A DNA stretch of 64,000 bases from Mycolicibacterium sp. CH28 (GTDB lineage Bacteria; Actinomycetota; Actinomycetes; Mycobacteriales; Mycobacteriaceae), in assembly GCF_004745805.1 (NCBI RefSeq), contig NZ_SRLQ01000003.1, forward strand, positions 497,385 to 561,384. Reading direction: 5' to 3'. A program made the translations under genes and the position numbers. This document shows, one piece after another, positions 20,873 to 31,639 of this stretch; within the stretch, counting starts at the first letter, position 1; every line of letters begins with the position of its first letter. Below the pieces are notes generated by a model. That model worked only from the letters and a program-made list of their open reading frames with translations. It was not told where the DNA came from and made no database searches.

Positions 20873-22159
20873 GTGCGCCGACTCTGCGCGATTCTCGGCT
20901 CGCTCGTTCTCCTGATGCCGTCCATCGCGGGCTGCGGCGCCCACGCTGATCAGCCCGTTTCCCCCGCGCCGCAGGCACTCACGCCCCCGATGGGGTGGAA
21001 CTCGTGGAATTCCGGCATCCAGCTTTCCGAACGGACCGTCGAGGACACGATCGACGCGATGGTCCGCTCCGGGATGCGCGATGCCGGGTACCGGTACGTC
21101 GACCTCGACGCGGGCTGGGCCGCCGCCAGCAGGGATGCCGCCGGCAATCTGCGGGCGGATCCCGCCCGGTTCCCCGCCGGCATCTCCGCGGTGGCCCGCT
21201 ACGCACACGACCACGGAATGCTGCTCGGCCTGTACGCGAGCCCGAGCTACGAGTTGTGCGGGCTGGGCGCCCCGAACGCCAGCGAAGGGCACGAGTCCGG
21301 CGACGCCGCGACATTCGCTCGGTGGGGTGTGGACTACCTGAAGTACGACTGGTGCAGCACCGATTCCGACCTGGCACACGAAGTCAGGGACTTCACCGCG
21401 ATGCGGGATGCGCTGCGCGCCACCGGCCGGCCGATCTTCTACAGCATCAACCCCAACACCTCGGGTGATCCCGGCGCCGGTTCGGACTACGACTGGTCCT
21501 CGGTTGCGGACATGTCGCGTAACACAGTCGACTTGGTTCCGCTGTGGCACAACCAGTTCGGGGCGGACCAGCCTGTCCTCGGCGTGTGGGAACAAATTAC
21601 CGCGGCGGCCCCGCTGGCGGGCCGCAGCCGGCCCGGCTACTTCAACGACCCCGACATGCTGGTCGCCGGCATCCCCTGGCCCGCGTTCATGACCAGCCAC
21701 CCGGGGATGATCGAGACGCTGGCGGGTCAGTCCGGGCCGAGCATGACCGATGCCGAACAGCGATCCCACGTCTCGCTGTGGGCGATGATGTCGGCACCGT
21801 TGCTGGCCGGCAACGATATTCGGTCGATGTCGCAACAAACGCGCGAGATCCTCACCAATCCCGACATCATCGCCGTCGACCAGGACCGGCTTGTCCGCCA
21901 GGCCCGCCCGCTAGCTCAGGATCCCCGAGTCATGGTCAAGCCGCTCGTCGACGGGGCGGTCGCGGTGGCGATGGTCAACCCGGGTCAGCAGCCGGCGTCG
22001 ATCGCCACCACCGCGTCGGCCGTCGGCCTGCCCGCCACGGGGTGTTATGGCGTCCGGGATCTGTGGTCACACACCGCGAGCACCACCACCGGCGACCTGC
22101 CGGCCGGGCAGGTGGCCCCGCACGCAACCGTGGTACTGCGGGTCGAACCGCGCTGCTAG
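20873..22159 (+). CDS. GH27 alpha-galactosidase-like lipoprotein
   Basis: A 428-residue glycoside hydrolase family 27 protein with a lipoprotein signal (lipobox SIAGC, Cys21), so it probably acts on the outside of the membrane. The catalytic barrel starts with PPMGWNSWN (39-47), has the YVDLDAGW strand, the nucleophile motif YLKYDWC with Asp159, and the acid/base region YFNDPDMLV near 257-264. A C-terminal beta domain covers about residues 340-428. The family removes terminal alpha-D-galactose (or alpha-N-acetylgalactosamine); substrate is not predictable here. GTG 20873 follows GAGGAG. The gene lies just after the SDR-like ORF and converges on the DapA-like gene. Confidence 0.85.
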   Translation: MRRLCAILGSLVLLMPSIAGCGAHADQPVSPAPQALTPPMGWNSWNSGIQLSERTVEDTIDAMVRSGMRDAGYRYVDLDAGWAAASRDAAGNLRADPARFPAGISAVARYAHDHGMLLGLYASPSYELCGLGAPNASEGHESGDAATFARWGVDYLKYDWCSTDSDLAHEVRDFTAMRDALRATGRPIFYSINPNTSGDPGAGSDYDWSSVADMSRNTVDLVPLWHNQFGADQPVLGVWEQITAAAPLAGRSRPGYFNDPDMLVAGIPWPAFMTSHPGMIETLAGQSGPSMTDAEQRSHVSLWAMMSAPLLAGNDIRSMSQQTREILTNPDIIAVDQDRLVRQARPLAQDPRVMVKPLVDGAVAVAMVNPGQQPASIATTASAVGLPATGCYGVRDLWSHTASTTTGDLPAGQVAPHATVVLRVEPRC

Positions 22160-22232
22160 CCGGTCGGGCCGAAATTACACAGGTGTGAGTAACCCTGGGG
22201 ATAAGTCGGCCGGCCGCGGCGTGGGCGCCGGT

Positions 22233-23120
22233 CTAGACAGTTGCCAGGATGTCCCGCAACACGGTGCGTTCAGCCGGTTCGAGGGGCAGCAACGGTAGCC
22301 GAGGCTCTCCGACGCCGCGGCCGAGCAGCTCCAGTCCTGCCTTCACCGTCGTCGGGAGACCGCCGCTGACAATGAACCGCAGCAACGGGGCCAGCTCGTC
22401 GTAGATGGCTTGGGCCTGCTGCCGGTCGCCGCGACGGACGGCGTCATAGAGGTCCAGGCACGGCTGGGGCCGCAGGTTCGGTGCCGCGGTGCACCAACCG
22501 GCCGCACCGACGCTGAGAGCATCGAGGACCAGCGGGTTGCTGCCGTTGTAGAAGGGCAACGCACCCCCGGAGAGCTCCTGGATGCGCAGCATGCGGCCGA
22601 GATCGCCCGTCGATTCCTTCACCATGGTGAGGTTGTCGATGTCGGCGAACATCTGCACGAGCAGTTCGGGGCACATATCGATGCCACTGGTGGCGGGATT
22701 GTTGTAGGCCATGATCGGGATGCCGATGGCCGCCCCGATCGCGGCGTAGTGCGCGCCGATCTCGCGGTCGGACAGCTTCCAGTACGAGACCGGCAGGATC
22801 ATGACGGCGTCCGCTCCAGCGGCTTCGGCCTTTCGAGCCCGGCGAATGGTGTTCGCGGTGGTCAGATCGGAGGCGCCGACGACGACCGGCACTCGGTTGT
22901 CGACGGCACCCACGGTGGTGTCCAGCACGGCGTCGAACTCCGCTTCCGTGAGATATGCGGTCTCGCCGGTGCTGCCGAGCGGGGCGATCGCATGTACGCC
23001 GCTGGCGACGAGTGCGTCGACCAACGTGGCCAGCTTGCCGGTGTCCACCGCGTCACCGTCCGCGGTGAACGGGGTGACCGGGTAGGCAATGATGCCGTGG
23101 ATGGCGGGAGACGTGGTCAT
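22233..23120 (-). CDS. DapA/N-acetylneuraminate-lyase family aldolase
   Basis: A 295-residue (beta/alpha)8 class I aldolase. Features are the PVTPF start (14-18), the GSTGE motif (49-53), Tyr139 in AYNNP and the Schiff-base Lys168 in MVKESTGD. The family includes dihydrodipicolinate synthase, sialate lyase, 4-hydroxy-2-oxoglutarate aldolase and several sugar-acid enzymes. Its context, beside a class II aldolase and an XRE-cupin regulator rather than lysine genes, points to a catabolic 2-keto-acid aldolase or dehydratase instead of housekeeping DapA. It is 30 bases downstream of the class II aldolase gene, so the two are probably one operon. Confidence 0.85.
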   Translation of the reverse strand: MTTSPAIHGIIAYPVTPFTADGDAVDTGKLATLVDALVASGVHAIAPLGSTGETAYLTEAEFDAVLDTTVGAVDNRVPVVVGASDLTTANTIRRARKAEAAGADAVMILPVSYWKLSDREIGAHYAAIGAAIGIPIMAYNNPATSGIDMCPELLVQMFADIDNLTMVKESTGDLGRMLRIQELSGGALPFYNGSNPLVLDALSVGAAGWCTAAPNLRPQPCLDLYDAVRRGDRQQAQAIYDELAPLLRFIVSGGLPTTVKAGLELLGRGVGEPRLPLLPLEPAERTVLRDILATV

Positions 23121-23150
23121 GATGTCGAGAGATCCTTTCGGGTGCGGGGT

Positions 23151-23936
23151 TCAGGAGGACAGCGCGTCGGGGTGCCGACGCAGGGCCTGGCGGGCGTAGT
23201 AGGCAAAGTTGGCCTGACTGCGCTTCGGGCTCAGGGTCCAGTCATGTGCCTCACGCGCAAGTCGAGGCGGTAGTTCGGCGATCGTGCCGGCCGACATCGC
23301 CAACAGCTGCAGTCTGGCGGCGCGTTCGATGAGCATCGCCAGCGAGCACGCCTCCTCGACAGAAGCTCCGACCACGACATGACCGTGGTGGGCCAGCAGC
23401 ACCGCCTTCTTGTCACCGAGCGCTGCGGTGATGAGCTCCCCCTCCTCGTTACCCACGGGCACACCTGGCCAGTCGGGCAGGAAAGCGCAGTCGTCATAGA
23501 GTGGCGCAATGTCCATGTGCGAGACGACAAGCGGTATCTCCAGCATGGACAACGCTGCGACGTGGAGGGGATGGGTGTGCACGACGCAGGTGACGTCGGG
23601 CCTGCCCCGATAGATCCACGAATGAAAGCGGTTGGCCGGGTTGGCCATTCCATCGCCTTCCAGGACGTTGAGATCTTCGTCGACGAGTAGCAGGTTGCCC
23701 TCGCTGATCTCGTCGAAGCCCAGCCCCAATCGCTGGGTGTAATAGGTACCGGGCTCCTCCGCCCTGGCCGTGATCTGCCCGGCCAGCCCGGAGTCGTGGC
23801 CGGCGTCGAACAAAGCCCGGCAGGTCAGGGCGAGCTTCTGACGGGTGGTCAGACCAGAGTCCTTGACATGCTGCGACAACGCATCGAGCGCACGGCGCAT
23901 GAGGTCGGGCTTGGAGTCGTTGAGAGTGGTGGTCAC
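23151..23936 (-). CDS. Class II aldolase/adducin family protein
   Basis: A 261-residue protein of the fuculose-aldolase/adducin family. Metal-binding histidines are visible in VVHTHPLHVAAL (near residue 120) and LAHHGHVVVG (near 183). Members are zinc or manganese aldolases, epimerases or decarboxylases acting on sugar phosphates or hydroxy-keto acids; a C-terminal extension with several Arg/His residues follows. The frame extends to 24002, but GTG 23936 has GGAAAGGA upstream and gives the normal family length. It is transcribed away from the XRE-cupin regulator, with a palindrome between them, and is followed at 30 bases by the DapA-like aldolase. Confidence 0.85.
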   Translation of the reverse strand: MTTTLNDSKPDLMRRALDALSQHVKDSGLTTRQKLALTCRALFDAGHDSGLAGQITARAEEPGTYYTQRLGLGFDEISEGNLLLVDEDLNVLEGDGMANPANRFHSWIYRGRPDVTCVVHTHPLHVAALSMLEIPLVVSHMDIAPLYDDCAFLPDWPGVPVGNEEGELITAALGDKKAVLLAHHGHVVVGASVEEACSLAMLIERAARLQLLAMSAGTIAELPPRLAREAHDWTLSPKRSQANFAYYARQALRRHPDALSS

Positions 23937-23979
23937 GATCGCATCCTTTCCGTCGCGATGAACACACCGTGCACGATAT

Positions 23980-23992
23980 GACACAATGTGTC
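23980..23992. promoter_or_regulatory. Palindromic operator candidate (GACACA-N-TGTGTC)
   Basis: A perfect inverted repeat with 6-base half-sites and a one-base centre lies in the 101-base gap between the divergent class II aldolase gene and the XRE-cupin regulator. It is about 44 bases upstream of the aldolase start. Position and symmetry fit a binding site for the neighbouring HTH protein. No experimental site is known to me. Confidence 0.5.
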
Positions 23993-24037
23993 CTACCGTC
24001 AATCAAGTAAACTGAGCCCCCGAAAGGTGGTGTGGTC

Positions 24038-24568
24038 ATGACTCAGTTGGTGCGGGCGGTCCGGCAGCGCCGGGGGCTCACCCTGGACGAGCTCGCGGTG
24101 GCAACCGGGTTGACGAAGAGCTACCTGTCCAAAGTCGAACGGGGGCAGAGCACACCGTCCATCGCTGCCGCCATGAAGGTAGCCAGGGCCCTCGATGTCG
24201 ATGTGGCACAACTATTCTCAGACGATCCCACCGTCACCACACTGACGATCGAGCGCGCAACCGAGCGCACCGCCGCCAAGCACCACCCGATCGCCGCGGC
24301 CATGTTGGGCAAAGCTATGTCACCATTCGTGGTGCGACCGGGCAGGCAGTTCGGTACCCATGTTCACGTCGAACACCGTGGGCAGGAGTTCCTGTTCGTC
24401 CACACCGGCACGATCGAACTCAAGTACTGCGACGACGTCACCACCCTGCACACGGGCGACTGCGCCTACTTCGACGCCTCACAACCGCACAAACTCAGGC
24501 AGGTCGGCGAAACTCCGGCAGAGGCCATCGTCGTGACCTATGACGAGCCGCGCCGACGGGGTGACTGA
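24038..24568 (+). CDS. XRE-family regulator with C-terminal cupin domain
   Basis: A 176-residue transcription regulator. Residues about 4-60 form a lambda-repressor-type HTH (LVRAVRQRRGLTLDELAVAT, then GLTKSYLSKVERGQSTPSI). Residues about 105-170 form a cupin barrel (FGTHVHVEHRGQEFLFVHTG and CAYFDASQPHKLRQ). In this family the cupin usually senses a small molecule made or used by the adjacent enzymes. ATG 24038 is spaced correctly from GAAAGGTGG (24022-24030). It is divergent from the aldolase pair and so is their likely local regulator. It converges on accD4 with only 3 bases between the stops. Confidence 0.85.
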   Translation: MTQLVRAVRQRRGLTLDELAVATGLTKSYLSKVERGQSTPSIAAAMKVARALDVDVAQLFSDDPTVTTLTIERATERTAAKHHPIAAAMLGKAMSPFVVRPGRQFGTHVHVEHRGQEFLFVHTGTIELKYCDDVTTLHTGDCAYFDASQPHKLRQVGETPAEAIVVTYDEPRRRGD

Positions 24569-24571
24569 GTC

Positions 24572-26146
24572 CTAGATCGGGATCAGACCGTGCTTGCGCT
24601 GCACGCGCAGGATCTGCTTGTTGCGCAGCAGCCGCATGGCGCTGCGCAACTGCAGCCGGGTCTGGTGCGGCTCGATCACCGCATCGACGTAACCGCGCTC
24701 GGCGGCCACGTACGGAGTCGCCATGTCGCGGTTGTAGCCCTCGATGAACTGCCGCCGGATCTCTTGCACCTCAGGCGCGTTCGGATCGGGGAAGCGTTTG
24801 ACGATCAGCTGCGCGGCCCCTTCGGCGCCGATCACCGCGATCCGGGCCGTCGGCCACAGGAAGTTGAAGTCCGCGGTCAGCTGCTTGGAGCCCATCACGG
24901 CATACGCGCCGCCGTAGGACTTGCGGATCGTGATGGTCACCTTCGGTACGTCGGCTTCGACGACGGAGTACAGGAACCGGCCGCCGCGCTTGATGATGCC
25001 GTTCTTCTCCTGCTCGACGCCGGGCAGGAAGCCGGGGGTGTCGACGACGAACACCAGTGGCACGTTGAACGAGTCGCAGAACCGAACGAATCGGGCAGCC
25101 TTGTCGGAGGCCTCGTTGTCGATGGCACCCGACATATGCATCGGCTGGTTGGCGATCACTCCGACCGGACGGCCGTCAACGCGGGCGTACCCGGTGATGA
25201 TCGCCTGGCCCGCCTGCGCGGCGACCTCGAGGAAATCGCCGTCATCGAAGATCCGTAGCAGGATCTCGTGCATGTCGTAGGCGACATTGTCGGCATCGGG
25301 AACGAGGCTGTCGAGCTCCAAGTCGTGCGGGGTGATCTCGGGCTCCAAGCCCGGATTGACGACCGGTGCGTCGTCGAAGGAGTTGGACGGCAAGAACTCC
25401 AGGTAGTCGCGGACGTACTGGAAGGCGTCCTTCTCACTGTCGACGACCTGGTGGATGTTGCCGTACTTGGCCTGCGCGTCGGCGCCGCCGAGTTCGTCGA
25501 GGCTCACCTCCTCACCGGTGACGTCCTTGATGACGTCGGGGCCGGTGACGAACATGTAGCCCTGGTCGCGCACCGCGACAATGAGATCGGTCTGGATCGG
25601 CGAGTACACCGCGCCGCCGGCGCACTTGCCCAGGATGATCGAGATCTGTGGGACCAGGCCACTCAGCAGCTCGTGCCGGCGGCCCAACTCGGCATACCAA
25701 GCCAGTGACGTGGCCAGGTCCTGGATGCGGGCGCCGCCGGAGTCGTTGATCCCGACGATCGGGCAGCCGACCATGGCGACCCATTCCATCAGGCGGGAAA
25801 CCTTGCGGCCGAACATTTCTCCGACCGAGCCGCCGAACACGGTCTGGTCGTGGCTGAACACCCCGACCGGGCGACCGTTGATGGTGCCATGTCCGGTGAC
25901 AACGCCATCCCCGAAGAGCGCGTTCGGGTCGCCCGGTGTGCGGGCCAGCGCACCGATCTCCAGGAAGCTGCCCGGATCGAGCAGCGCCTGGATGCGCGCC
26001 CGCGGACTGGGGATGCCGCGCTTGTCACGCTTGGCAGCAGCCGCCTCACCGCCCGGTTCCTTGGCCAGTTCCAGCTTCTCGCGCAGTTCGGCGAGCTTCT
26101 CGGCAGTCGTGACCGGGGCGTGGGCGGGAGAGTTCTGAGCGGTCAC
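24572..26146 (-). CDS. accD4: AccD4, long-chain acyl-CoA carboxylase carboxyltransferase subunit
   Basis: A 524-residue biotin-dependent carboxyltransferase (crotonase-fold pair of domains). The N-terminal half contains [20 protein letters not shown] and an acyl-CoA site; the C-terminal half contains [12 protein letters not shown] and [15 protein letters not shown], the standard motifs of propionyl/acyl-CoA carboxylase beta chains. In mycobacteria AccD4, with AccA3, AccD5 and AccE5, carboxylates the C24-C26 acyl-CoA that becomes the alpha branch of mycolic acid. Its place directly after pks13 and fadD32 identifies it. The GTG start is 5 bases from the pks13 stop, with the ribosome site inside the end of pks13. 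Confidence 0.95.
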   Translation of the reverse strand: MTAQNSPAHAPVTTAEKLAELREKLELAKEPGGEAAAAKRDKRGIPSPRARIQALLDPGSFLEIGALARTPGDPNALFGDGVVTGHGTINGRPVGVFSHDQTVFGGSVGEMFGRKVSRLMEWVAMVGCPIVGINDSGGARIQDLATSLAWYAELGRRHELLSGLVPQISIILGKCAGGAVYSPIQTDLIVAVRDQGYMFVTGPDVIKDVTGEEVSLDELGGADAQAKYGNIHQVVDSEKDAFQYVRDYLEFLPSNSFDDAPVVNPGLEPEITPHDLELDSLVPDADNVAYDMHEILLRIFDDGDFLEVAAQAGQAIITGYARVDGRPVGVIANQPMHMSGAIDNEASDKAARFVRFCDSFNVPLVFVVDTPGFLPGVEQEKNGIIKRGGRFLYSVVEADVPKVTITIRKSYGGAYAVMGSKQLTADFNFLWPTARIAVIGAEGAAQLIVKRFPDPNAPEVQEIRRQFIEGYNRDMATPYVAAERGYVDAVIEPHQTRLQLRSAMRLLRNKQILRVQRKHGLIPI

Positions 26147-26151
26147 TTGGC

Positions 26152-29100
26152 CTACTTCTCCTCGGCTGTCTGGTTCAACGCTTCGCTCTGGATACGGTTG
26201 ATCGCCTCACTCATGTGGGCACCCACCTTCGCTATGTACGGCTCGTCGATCGCTTGGATGTGCTCGCCCCCGATCGGTACCACCTCGAGGTCGGCGACGA
26301 ATTCGCCCCAACCACCGTCGGGTTGGCGAATCGCGTAGCGCGGCTCGAAGAAGATCGCGTCGTCGTGGTACCGATCGGCCATGTACAGGGTGACGTGGCC
26401 GTCGTAGGGCTGGATCTCTGCGGTCTCGAGCAGGCGGTTGTCCAGGTAGGACGTGCGCTGATGCTCGATGACGCCACCCGGGATGTCGACACCGCTGCCC
26501 TTGATCGCGTCGAGGATGAACCTCACCTGGCCCTCGTCGTCGAGTTCCTCGAGCTCCTCGTACGGGATCGCCGGGATTTCGACGTTGAAGGTGCGCTGCG
26601 CGAAGAGCGCGTAGCGATCCCAGCGCGCCCGCGTCTCTTCCTTGGTCTGCGGGATCTCCTCACCTGGGCGCACCATGTCGATCAGGCCGACGAACCGCAC
26701 GTCGGCGCCCGCGCGCTTCAGCCCGATTGCGCAGGCGTACGCCAAGGCGCCACCGAGCGACCAGCCCACCAGGATGTAGGGACCGTCGCCCTGGATCTCC
26801 CTGAGCTTGGGTAGATACGCGGCGGCCCTTTCCTCGACGGAGCCCTCGACCCGTTCGAAGCCGTACATCGGGGTATCGGCCGGAAGGCGCTTGAGCAGCG
26901 GCTCGTAAACGACGGTCGACCCGCCGGCCGGGTGGAACACGAACACCGGGACCCGCGTCGACCCTTCTGGCCTCGCGCGGATGGTGCGCACGAACCCGTC
27001 GAGCTCACCGGCCTCGAGGAACTCGCGGACCGTGGTGGCGAGCTGCTCGATGGTCTTGGCAGACCTGACGTCATCGACGGTGATGGTGCCCTCGGCGCGT
27101 TCGGAGAGCCGCTCGGCCAGCTTGGTCGCCGTCGCGTCGTCGATGGCGGGCAGCTCGTTGAAGATGCCGCCAGGGGACTTGCCGGTGACGATCGCCCACG
27201 TCGCGAATGTGACGCGCTCGGCGGCTTCACGAGGGGGGACGTCGGCGCCGAGCGCCTCGGTGACGGCTTCCTGGGTCAGCACCTTGGCGGCCACCGCTGC
27301 GGCAGCAGCAGATTTGGCCGGGGCTGCGGCAGCAGCAGATTGAGCCGGGGCTGCGGCAGCAGCAGATTGAGCCGGGGACTTACCGGGCCCCGCCGGATTG
27401 GTGGGCGGCGGCGGGATGGTCGGCTCCGGCTCCTGCTCGGCCACGATGGGGTGACCGGCCTCGGCCAGCTTGGCCTCGAGTTCGGCGACCGTGCTCGCTC
27501 CGCCCAGCATCTCGGCCTGCTCGGCGGCGATCTCCTCGGCGGTCTTACCCTTCTGCGCCTCGGCCAGATCTTCCACCTCGTCGCGGTGCTCGATCGCGTA
27601 CTGGATGAGCTTCTCGACGGCGTAGAGGTTGGCGTCGCGCACCGCGGTCAGCTGGATGGGCGGCAGGTCGAAGTCGTACTCGACTCGGTTCTTGATCCGC
27701 ACAGCCATCAACGAGTCCAGGCCGAGTTCGATCAGCGGCACCTCCCACGGGAGGTCCTCGGGCTCGTAACCCATTGCGCTGCCCACGATTGTCGAAAGCC
27801 GGTCGTGCACGGTCTCACCGGAATCCGGGGACCACTTGCCGAGCGACGCAGCGACACCGGCGCCGGCCGCGAGGTTGTCGGACAGGATCGAGGCGTCGTC
27901 CTCGGGTTGCGCCTCGACGGCCGCGGCCGGCGTGGTCACCGCCACACCGGTGGCCACCGCGGCGGGCAGCGCCGACACTGCGCCCGAACGGGTGACGATG
28001 GCGTCGTAGACGAGGGAAAAGGAAGACTCGGCCCCGTTATCCGCGCGGGCATGCACCTGCACCGAAGCGCCACCGGGGTGGCGGGTCAACGTCGTCACCA
28101 ACCGCGCGCCGTCGCCGGGCACCGCACGCTGCTCCGAAGCAGTCAGTGCTGCATCCGGAAGCACCTGCAGCGCAGCGGCTTTCACCAAAGCAGCCAGATC
28201 GGCCTGGCCCTGGGCCGCGTACTCCCAGACATGCTTGCCGTCCGGGGTCGCCACGTGGGTGCCGGGGATCATCGTGGAACCGTCGGCAGAGAACTGGGCG
28301 TTGAGCCAGTGCTCCTTGCGCCTGAACCGGGTCGGCGGGATGTCGGCGTAGTCGGACGGGGTGGCACCAGGAGAAAACAGCGTCCGGAAGTCCAAGTCGT
28401 GGCCGTGGACGTAGAGCTGGGCCATGGCGGCGACCATGGACTCGACCTCGTCCTGCTTGCGGGCCAGGGTGGCGATCAGCTGCGCGTCGTGCAGTCCGGC
28501 CGAGGCCGTCGTCAACCCAACCTGCATGAGCGCCACCGGGTTCGGCGCCAGCTCCAAGAAGGTGGTGTACCCGTTGTCGACGGCGTTGCGGATGCCCTGG
28601 GTGAAGTAGACGCTGTGACGCAGACCCTTCTTCCAGTAGTCGACGTCGTGGATCGGCTCGCCACCCGGGCGGATGTGGCTGCCCTCGTGCACCGTCGAGA
28701 AATACCCGATGTGCAGCGGAAGCGGCTGGATGCCTTGCAATTCCGCGGCCAGCTCACCGAGCAGCGGATCCATCTGGGTGGTGTGGCTGGCGCCCTTGGT
28801 CTGGAACTTGCGGGCGAACTTGCCTTCGGCCTCGGCGCGTTCGATGATCGCGTCGACCTGCGCGGGCGGGCCGCCGATCACCGTCTGGGTCGGCGCAGCG
28901 TAGACGCACACCTCCAGATCCGGGTAGTCGGAGAACACCGTCTTGATTTCCTCGGCGGAGTACTCCACCAACGCCATCAACCGGATGTAGTCACCGAACA
29001 GCATCGCCTCGCCCTCGCCCATCAGCCGCGAACGCGAGCAGATGGTGCGGGTCGCGTCGGCCAGCGACAGACCGCCGGCGAAGTACGCCGCCGCCGCCTC

Positions 29101-31551
29101 CCCCAGCGATTGGCCAATCACCGCACCGGGTTTGGCGCCGTGATGCTTGAGCAGTTCGCCGAGCGCGACCTGGATGGCGAAGATCGTGACCTGGGTGGTC
29201 TCGATGCCGTAGTCCTGCGAGTCGTCGAGGATCAGCTCGACGATCGAGTAGCCGAGTTCATCCTGGATCAGTGCGTCGACCTTGTTGATCCACTCGGCGA
29301 ACACCTCGTCGCGCAGATACAGGCTCTTGCCCATCTTGCGGTGCTGGGCACCGAATCCGGCCAACACCCACACCGGGCCGTTGGTCACCGGCCCGTCGGC
29401 GCTGTACACCAGCGGGCTCTGCTTGCCGTCGGCGATCGCGCGCAGGCCCTTGACCGCCTCATCGTGGTCGTGGGCCAGCACGACCGCGCGCGAGCGGCCG
29501 TGGTTGCGCCGCGACAGCGAACGCCCGATGGACTCCAGCGACGTCGCCCGCCCCTCGGGGCTGTCGATCCAGTCCGCCAGTTCGGCGGCGGTGGCGCGCT
29601 TGCGTGAGGTCAGGAATCCCGAAACCGCCAGTGGCACAACCGCAACCGGCTGCTCGGCGGATTCGAGTTCGGCGCGGGCGGCCTCCAGCAGCTCCAGTGC
29701 CTCGTCGGTGAGACCGGGCAGTTCCGGCTCCCGTTCGTCGCTGTCGTAACGATGCTGGCCCAGTTCCTCGGCCTCGTCACCGTCCTCATCGACGAACTCG
29801 CCGTACTCGTCCATCCGCACGCCGCCGACGTAGACCGCGTCGGCCTCGGACGTCGCCGACTCCCCGGCGACCGGAGCGACAACGGGTTCGGGCTCGACCA
29901 GATCCGAGGGCAATACCTCACGCACCACCAGGTGCGCGTTGGCGCCACCGAAGCCGAAGCCCGACACACCGGCGATCGCGTGACCGCTGTAGCGCGGCCA
30001 GTCGGCGGCGGTCTCGACCACCTTCAGGTGGATCCCGTCGAAGTCGATGTAGGGGTTAGGCCCGGAATAGTTGATCGACCGCGGAATCTTGTTGCGGCTC
30101 AAAGACAATGCGACTTTAGCCAGGCTCGCAGCGCCGGCGGCCGACTCCAGGTGGCCGACATTGGACTTCACCGCGCCCAGCAGCGCGGGCCGGTCGGCCG
30201 GGCGGCCCCTGCCGATCACGCGACCCAGCGCGTCGGCCTCGATCGGGTCACCCAGGATGGTGCCGGTGCCGTGCGCCTCGATGTAGTCGACATCGCGCGG
30301 ATTGACACCGGCATCTTTATAGGCCTTGCGCAGCACGTCAGCCTGCGCGTCCGGGTTGGGAGCCAACAGACCGTTGGACCGACCGTCGTGGTTGACCGCA
30401 CCACCGGCGATGACGGCCAGGATCTCATCGCCGTCGCGACGAGCATCCTCGAGCCGCTTGAGCACCAGCATGCCGCCGCCCTCGGAGCGGGCGTAGCCGT
30501 CGGCGTCGGCGGAGAACGACTTGATTCTGCCGTCGGCGGCCAGCACGCCGCCGACCTCGTCGAAGCCCAGCGTCACCGCCGGGGTCACCAGGGCGTTGAC
30601 ACCGCCGGCGACGACGACGTCCGCCTCGCCGGTGCGCAGGGCCTGCATGCCCTGATGCACGGCGACCAGCGAACTGGAGCAGGCGGTGTCGATGGCCATC
30701 GACGGGCCACGGAAGTCGTAGAAGTACGACACCCGGTTGGCGATGATCGAGCTCGCCGTTCCGGTGATGGCGTAGGGATGCGCGGTGCGCGGGTCCATCA
30801 TCGCCATGAAGCTGTAGTCATTGGTCGACGTGCCGACGAAGACGCCGACATTGTCACCGCGCAGGCTCGATGCCGGGATGCGGGCGTTCTCCAACGCCTC
30901 CCAAGTCAATTCGAGTGCCATCCGCTGCTGCGGATCGATGTTGTCGGCTTCCATCTTGGATAGCGCGAAGAACTCGGCGTCGAAGCCCTTGATGTCCTTC
31001 AGATACCCGCCGCGGGTGCGGGCCTGCGCGATCCGCTCGGCCAGTCGCGGCTCCGCCATGAACTCCGCCCACCGGCCCTCGGGCAGATCGGTGATCGCGT
31101 CGCGACCCTCGAGCAGGGCCTGCCACATCTCGTCGGGGGTGTTCATGTCGCCCGGGAAGCGGGTCGACACGCCCACGATGGCGATGTTGGCCACGCCCTC
31201 GTCGACCTGACGGGACCAGTCCTCGTCGCCGAAGTCCTCCAGCTCGGGCTCACCCTCGATGATCACCGTCGCCAGCGATTCGATCGTCGGGTTCCGGAAC
31301 ACCACCGTCGCCGTCAGAGTCACACCGGTCAGGTCCTCGATGTCACTGGCCATCGCCACCGCGTCGCGGGAGGACAAGCCCAGTTCCACCATCGGGGTGG
31401 ACTCCGAGATCGAATCGGGTGCCTGGCCGGTCGCGTTGGCGACCCAGTTGCGCAGCCACTCGCGCATATCCGGCACGGTCATGTCGGTGCGAGGTGGAGC
31501 CGGCTCCGGCGTTTCGGGCGTTTCGGGCGTTTCAGGCATTTGTTCAGACAT
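26152..31551 (-). CDS. pks13: Pks13, mycolic acid condensing polyketide synthase
   Basis: A 1799-residue type I PKS that condenses the meromycoloyl chain and the carboxylated alpha chain to the alpha-alkyl beta-ketoacid precursor of mycolic acids. Domain order: N-terminal carrier domain (GLSSRDAV, attachment Ser61), ketosynthase (Cys291 in [12 protein letters not shown], His427, His467), acyltransferase (Ser815 in GQSLGEA), C-terminal carrier domain (GLDSLMAV, Ser1280), alanine-rich linker (about 1375-1423), thioesterase (Ser1598 in GWSLGGA). The M. tuberculosis protein is 1733 residues; most of the extra length lies in the linker, which carries three 27-base repeats. The ATG follows GAGGTGAGG. 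The extreme N-terminus has a short TPE repeat. Confidence 0.97.
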   Translation of the reverse strand: MSEQMPETPETPETPEPAPPRTDMTVPDMREWLRNWVANATGQAPDSISESTPMVELGLSSRDAVAMASDIEDLTGVTLTATVVFRNPTIESLATVIIEGEPELEDFGDEDWSRQVDEGVANIAIVGVSTRFPGDMNTPDEMWQALLEGRDAITDLPEGRWAEFMAEPRLAERIAQARTRGGYLKDIKGFDAEFFALSKMEADNIDPQQRMALELTWEALENARIPASSLRGDNVGVFVGTSTNDYSFMAMMDPRTAHPYAITGTASSIIANRVSYFYDFRGPSMAIDTACSSSLVAVHQGMQALRTGEADVVVAGGVNALVTPAVTLGFDEVGGVLAADGRIKSFSADADGYARSEGGGMLVLKRLEDARRDGDEILAVIAGGAVNHDGRSNGLLAPNPDAQADVLRKAYKDAGVNPRDVDYIEAHGTGTILGDPIEADALGRVIGRGRPADRPALLGAVKSNVGHLESAAGAASLAKVALSLSRNKIPRSINYSGPNPYIDFDGIHLKVVETAADWPRYSGHAIAGVSGFGFGGANAHLVVREVLPSDLVEPEPVVAPVAGESATSEADAVYVGGVRMDEYGEFVDEDGDEAEELGQHRYDSDEREPELPGLTDEALELLEAARAELESAEQPVAVVPLAVSGFLTSRKRATAAELADWIDSPEGRATSLESIGRSLSRRNHGRSRAVVLAHDHDEAVKGLRAIADGKQSPLVYSADGPVTNGPVWVLAGFGAQHRKMGKSLYLRDEVFAEWINKVDALIQDELGYSIVELILDDSQDYGIETTQVTIFAIQVALGELLKHHGAKPGAVIGQSLGEAAAAYFAGGLSLADATRTICSRSRLMGEGEAMLFGDYIRLMALVEYSAEEIKTVFSDYPDLEVCVYAAPTQTVIGGPPAQVDAIIERAEAEGKFARKFQTKGASHTTQMDPLLGELAAELQGIQPLPLHIGYFSTVHEGSHIRPGGEPIHDVDYWKKGLRHSVYFTQGIRNAVDNGYTTFLELAPNPVALMQVGLTTASAGLHDAQLIATLARKQDEVESMVAAMAQLYVHGHDLDFRTLFSPGATPSDYADIPPTRFRRKEHWLNAQFSADGSTMIPGTHVATPDGKHVWEYAAQGQADLAALVKAAALQVLPDAALTASEQRAVPGDGARLVTTLTRHPGGASVQVHARADNGAESSFSLVYDAIVTRSGAVSALPAAVATGVAVTTPAAAVEAQPEDDASILSDNLAAGAGVAASLGKWSPDSGETVHDRLSTIVGSAMGYEPEDLPWEVPLIELGLDSLMAVRIKNRVEYDFDLPPIQLTAVRDANLYAVEKLIQYAIEHRDEVEDLAEAQKGKTAEEIAAEQAEMLGGASTVAELEAKLAEAGHPIVAEQEPEPTIPPPPTNPAGPGKSPAQSAAAAAPAQSAAAAAPAKSAAAAAVAAKVLTQEAVTEALGADVPPREAAERVTFATWAIVTGKSPGGIFNELPAIDDATATKLAERLSERAEGTITVDDVRSAKTIEQLATTVREFLEAGELDGFVRTIRARPEGSTRVPVFVFHPAGGSTVVYEPLLKRLPADTPMYGFERVEGSVEERAAAYLPKLREIQGDGPYILVGWSLGGALAYACAIGLKRAGADVRFVGLIDMVRPGEEIPQTKEETRARWDRYALFAQRTFNVEIPAIPYEELEELDDEGQVRFILDAIKGSGVDIPGGVIEHQRTSYLDNRLLETAEIQPYDGHVTLYMADRYHDDAIFFEPRYAIRQPDGGWGEFVADLEVVPIGGEHIQAIDEPYIAKVGAHMSEAINRIQSEALNQTAEEK
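27296..27376 (-). repeat. Three 27-bp tandem repeats in the Pks13 linker
   Basis: Copies at 27296-27322, 27323-27349 and 27350-27376; the last two are identical and the first differs by two bases. On the coding strand each encodes nine residues of the type PAQSAAAAA or PAKSAAAAA. They lie between the C-terminal carrier domain and the thioesterase, and look like a slippage-driven flexible linker. Confidence 0.9.
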
Positions 31552-31639
31552 GCGGCCTCACCTCGTGCGACGGGGCCACCAGCGCACGCAAGTCACGTAC
31601 CCAGCCACCCCTTCGTCCACTAAGAACTTTCTTCGGTCG

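Noticed and set aside
26932..29607. 891-codon + strand ORF opposite pks13
   Set aside because: Arg/Gly/His-rich shadow translation typical of antisense frames in high-G+C genes; pks13 has intact domains over the whole region.
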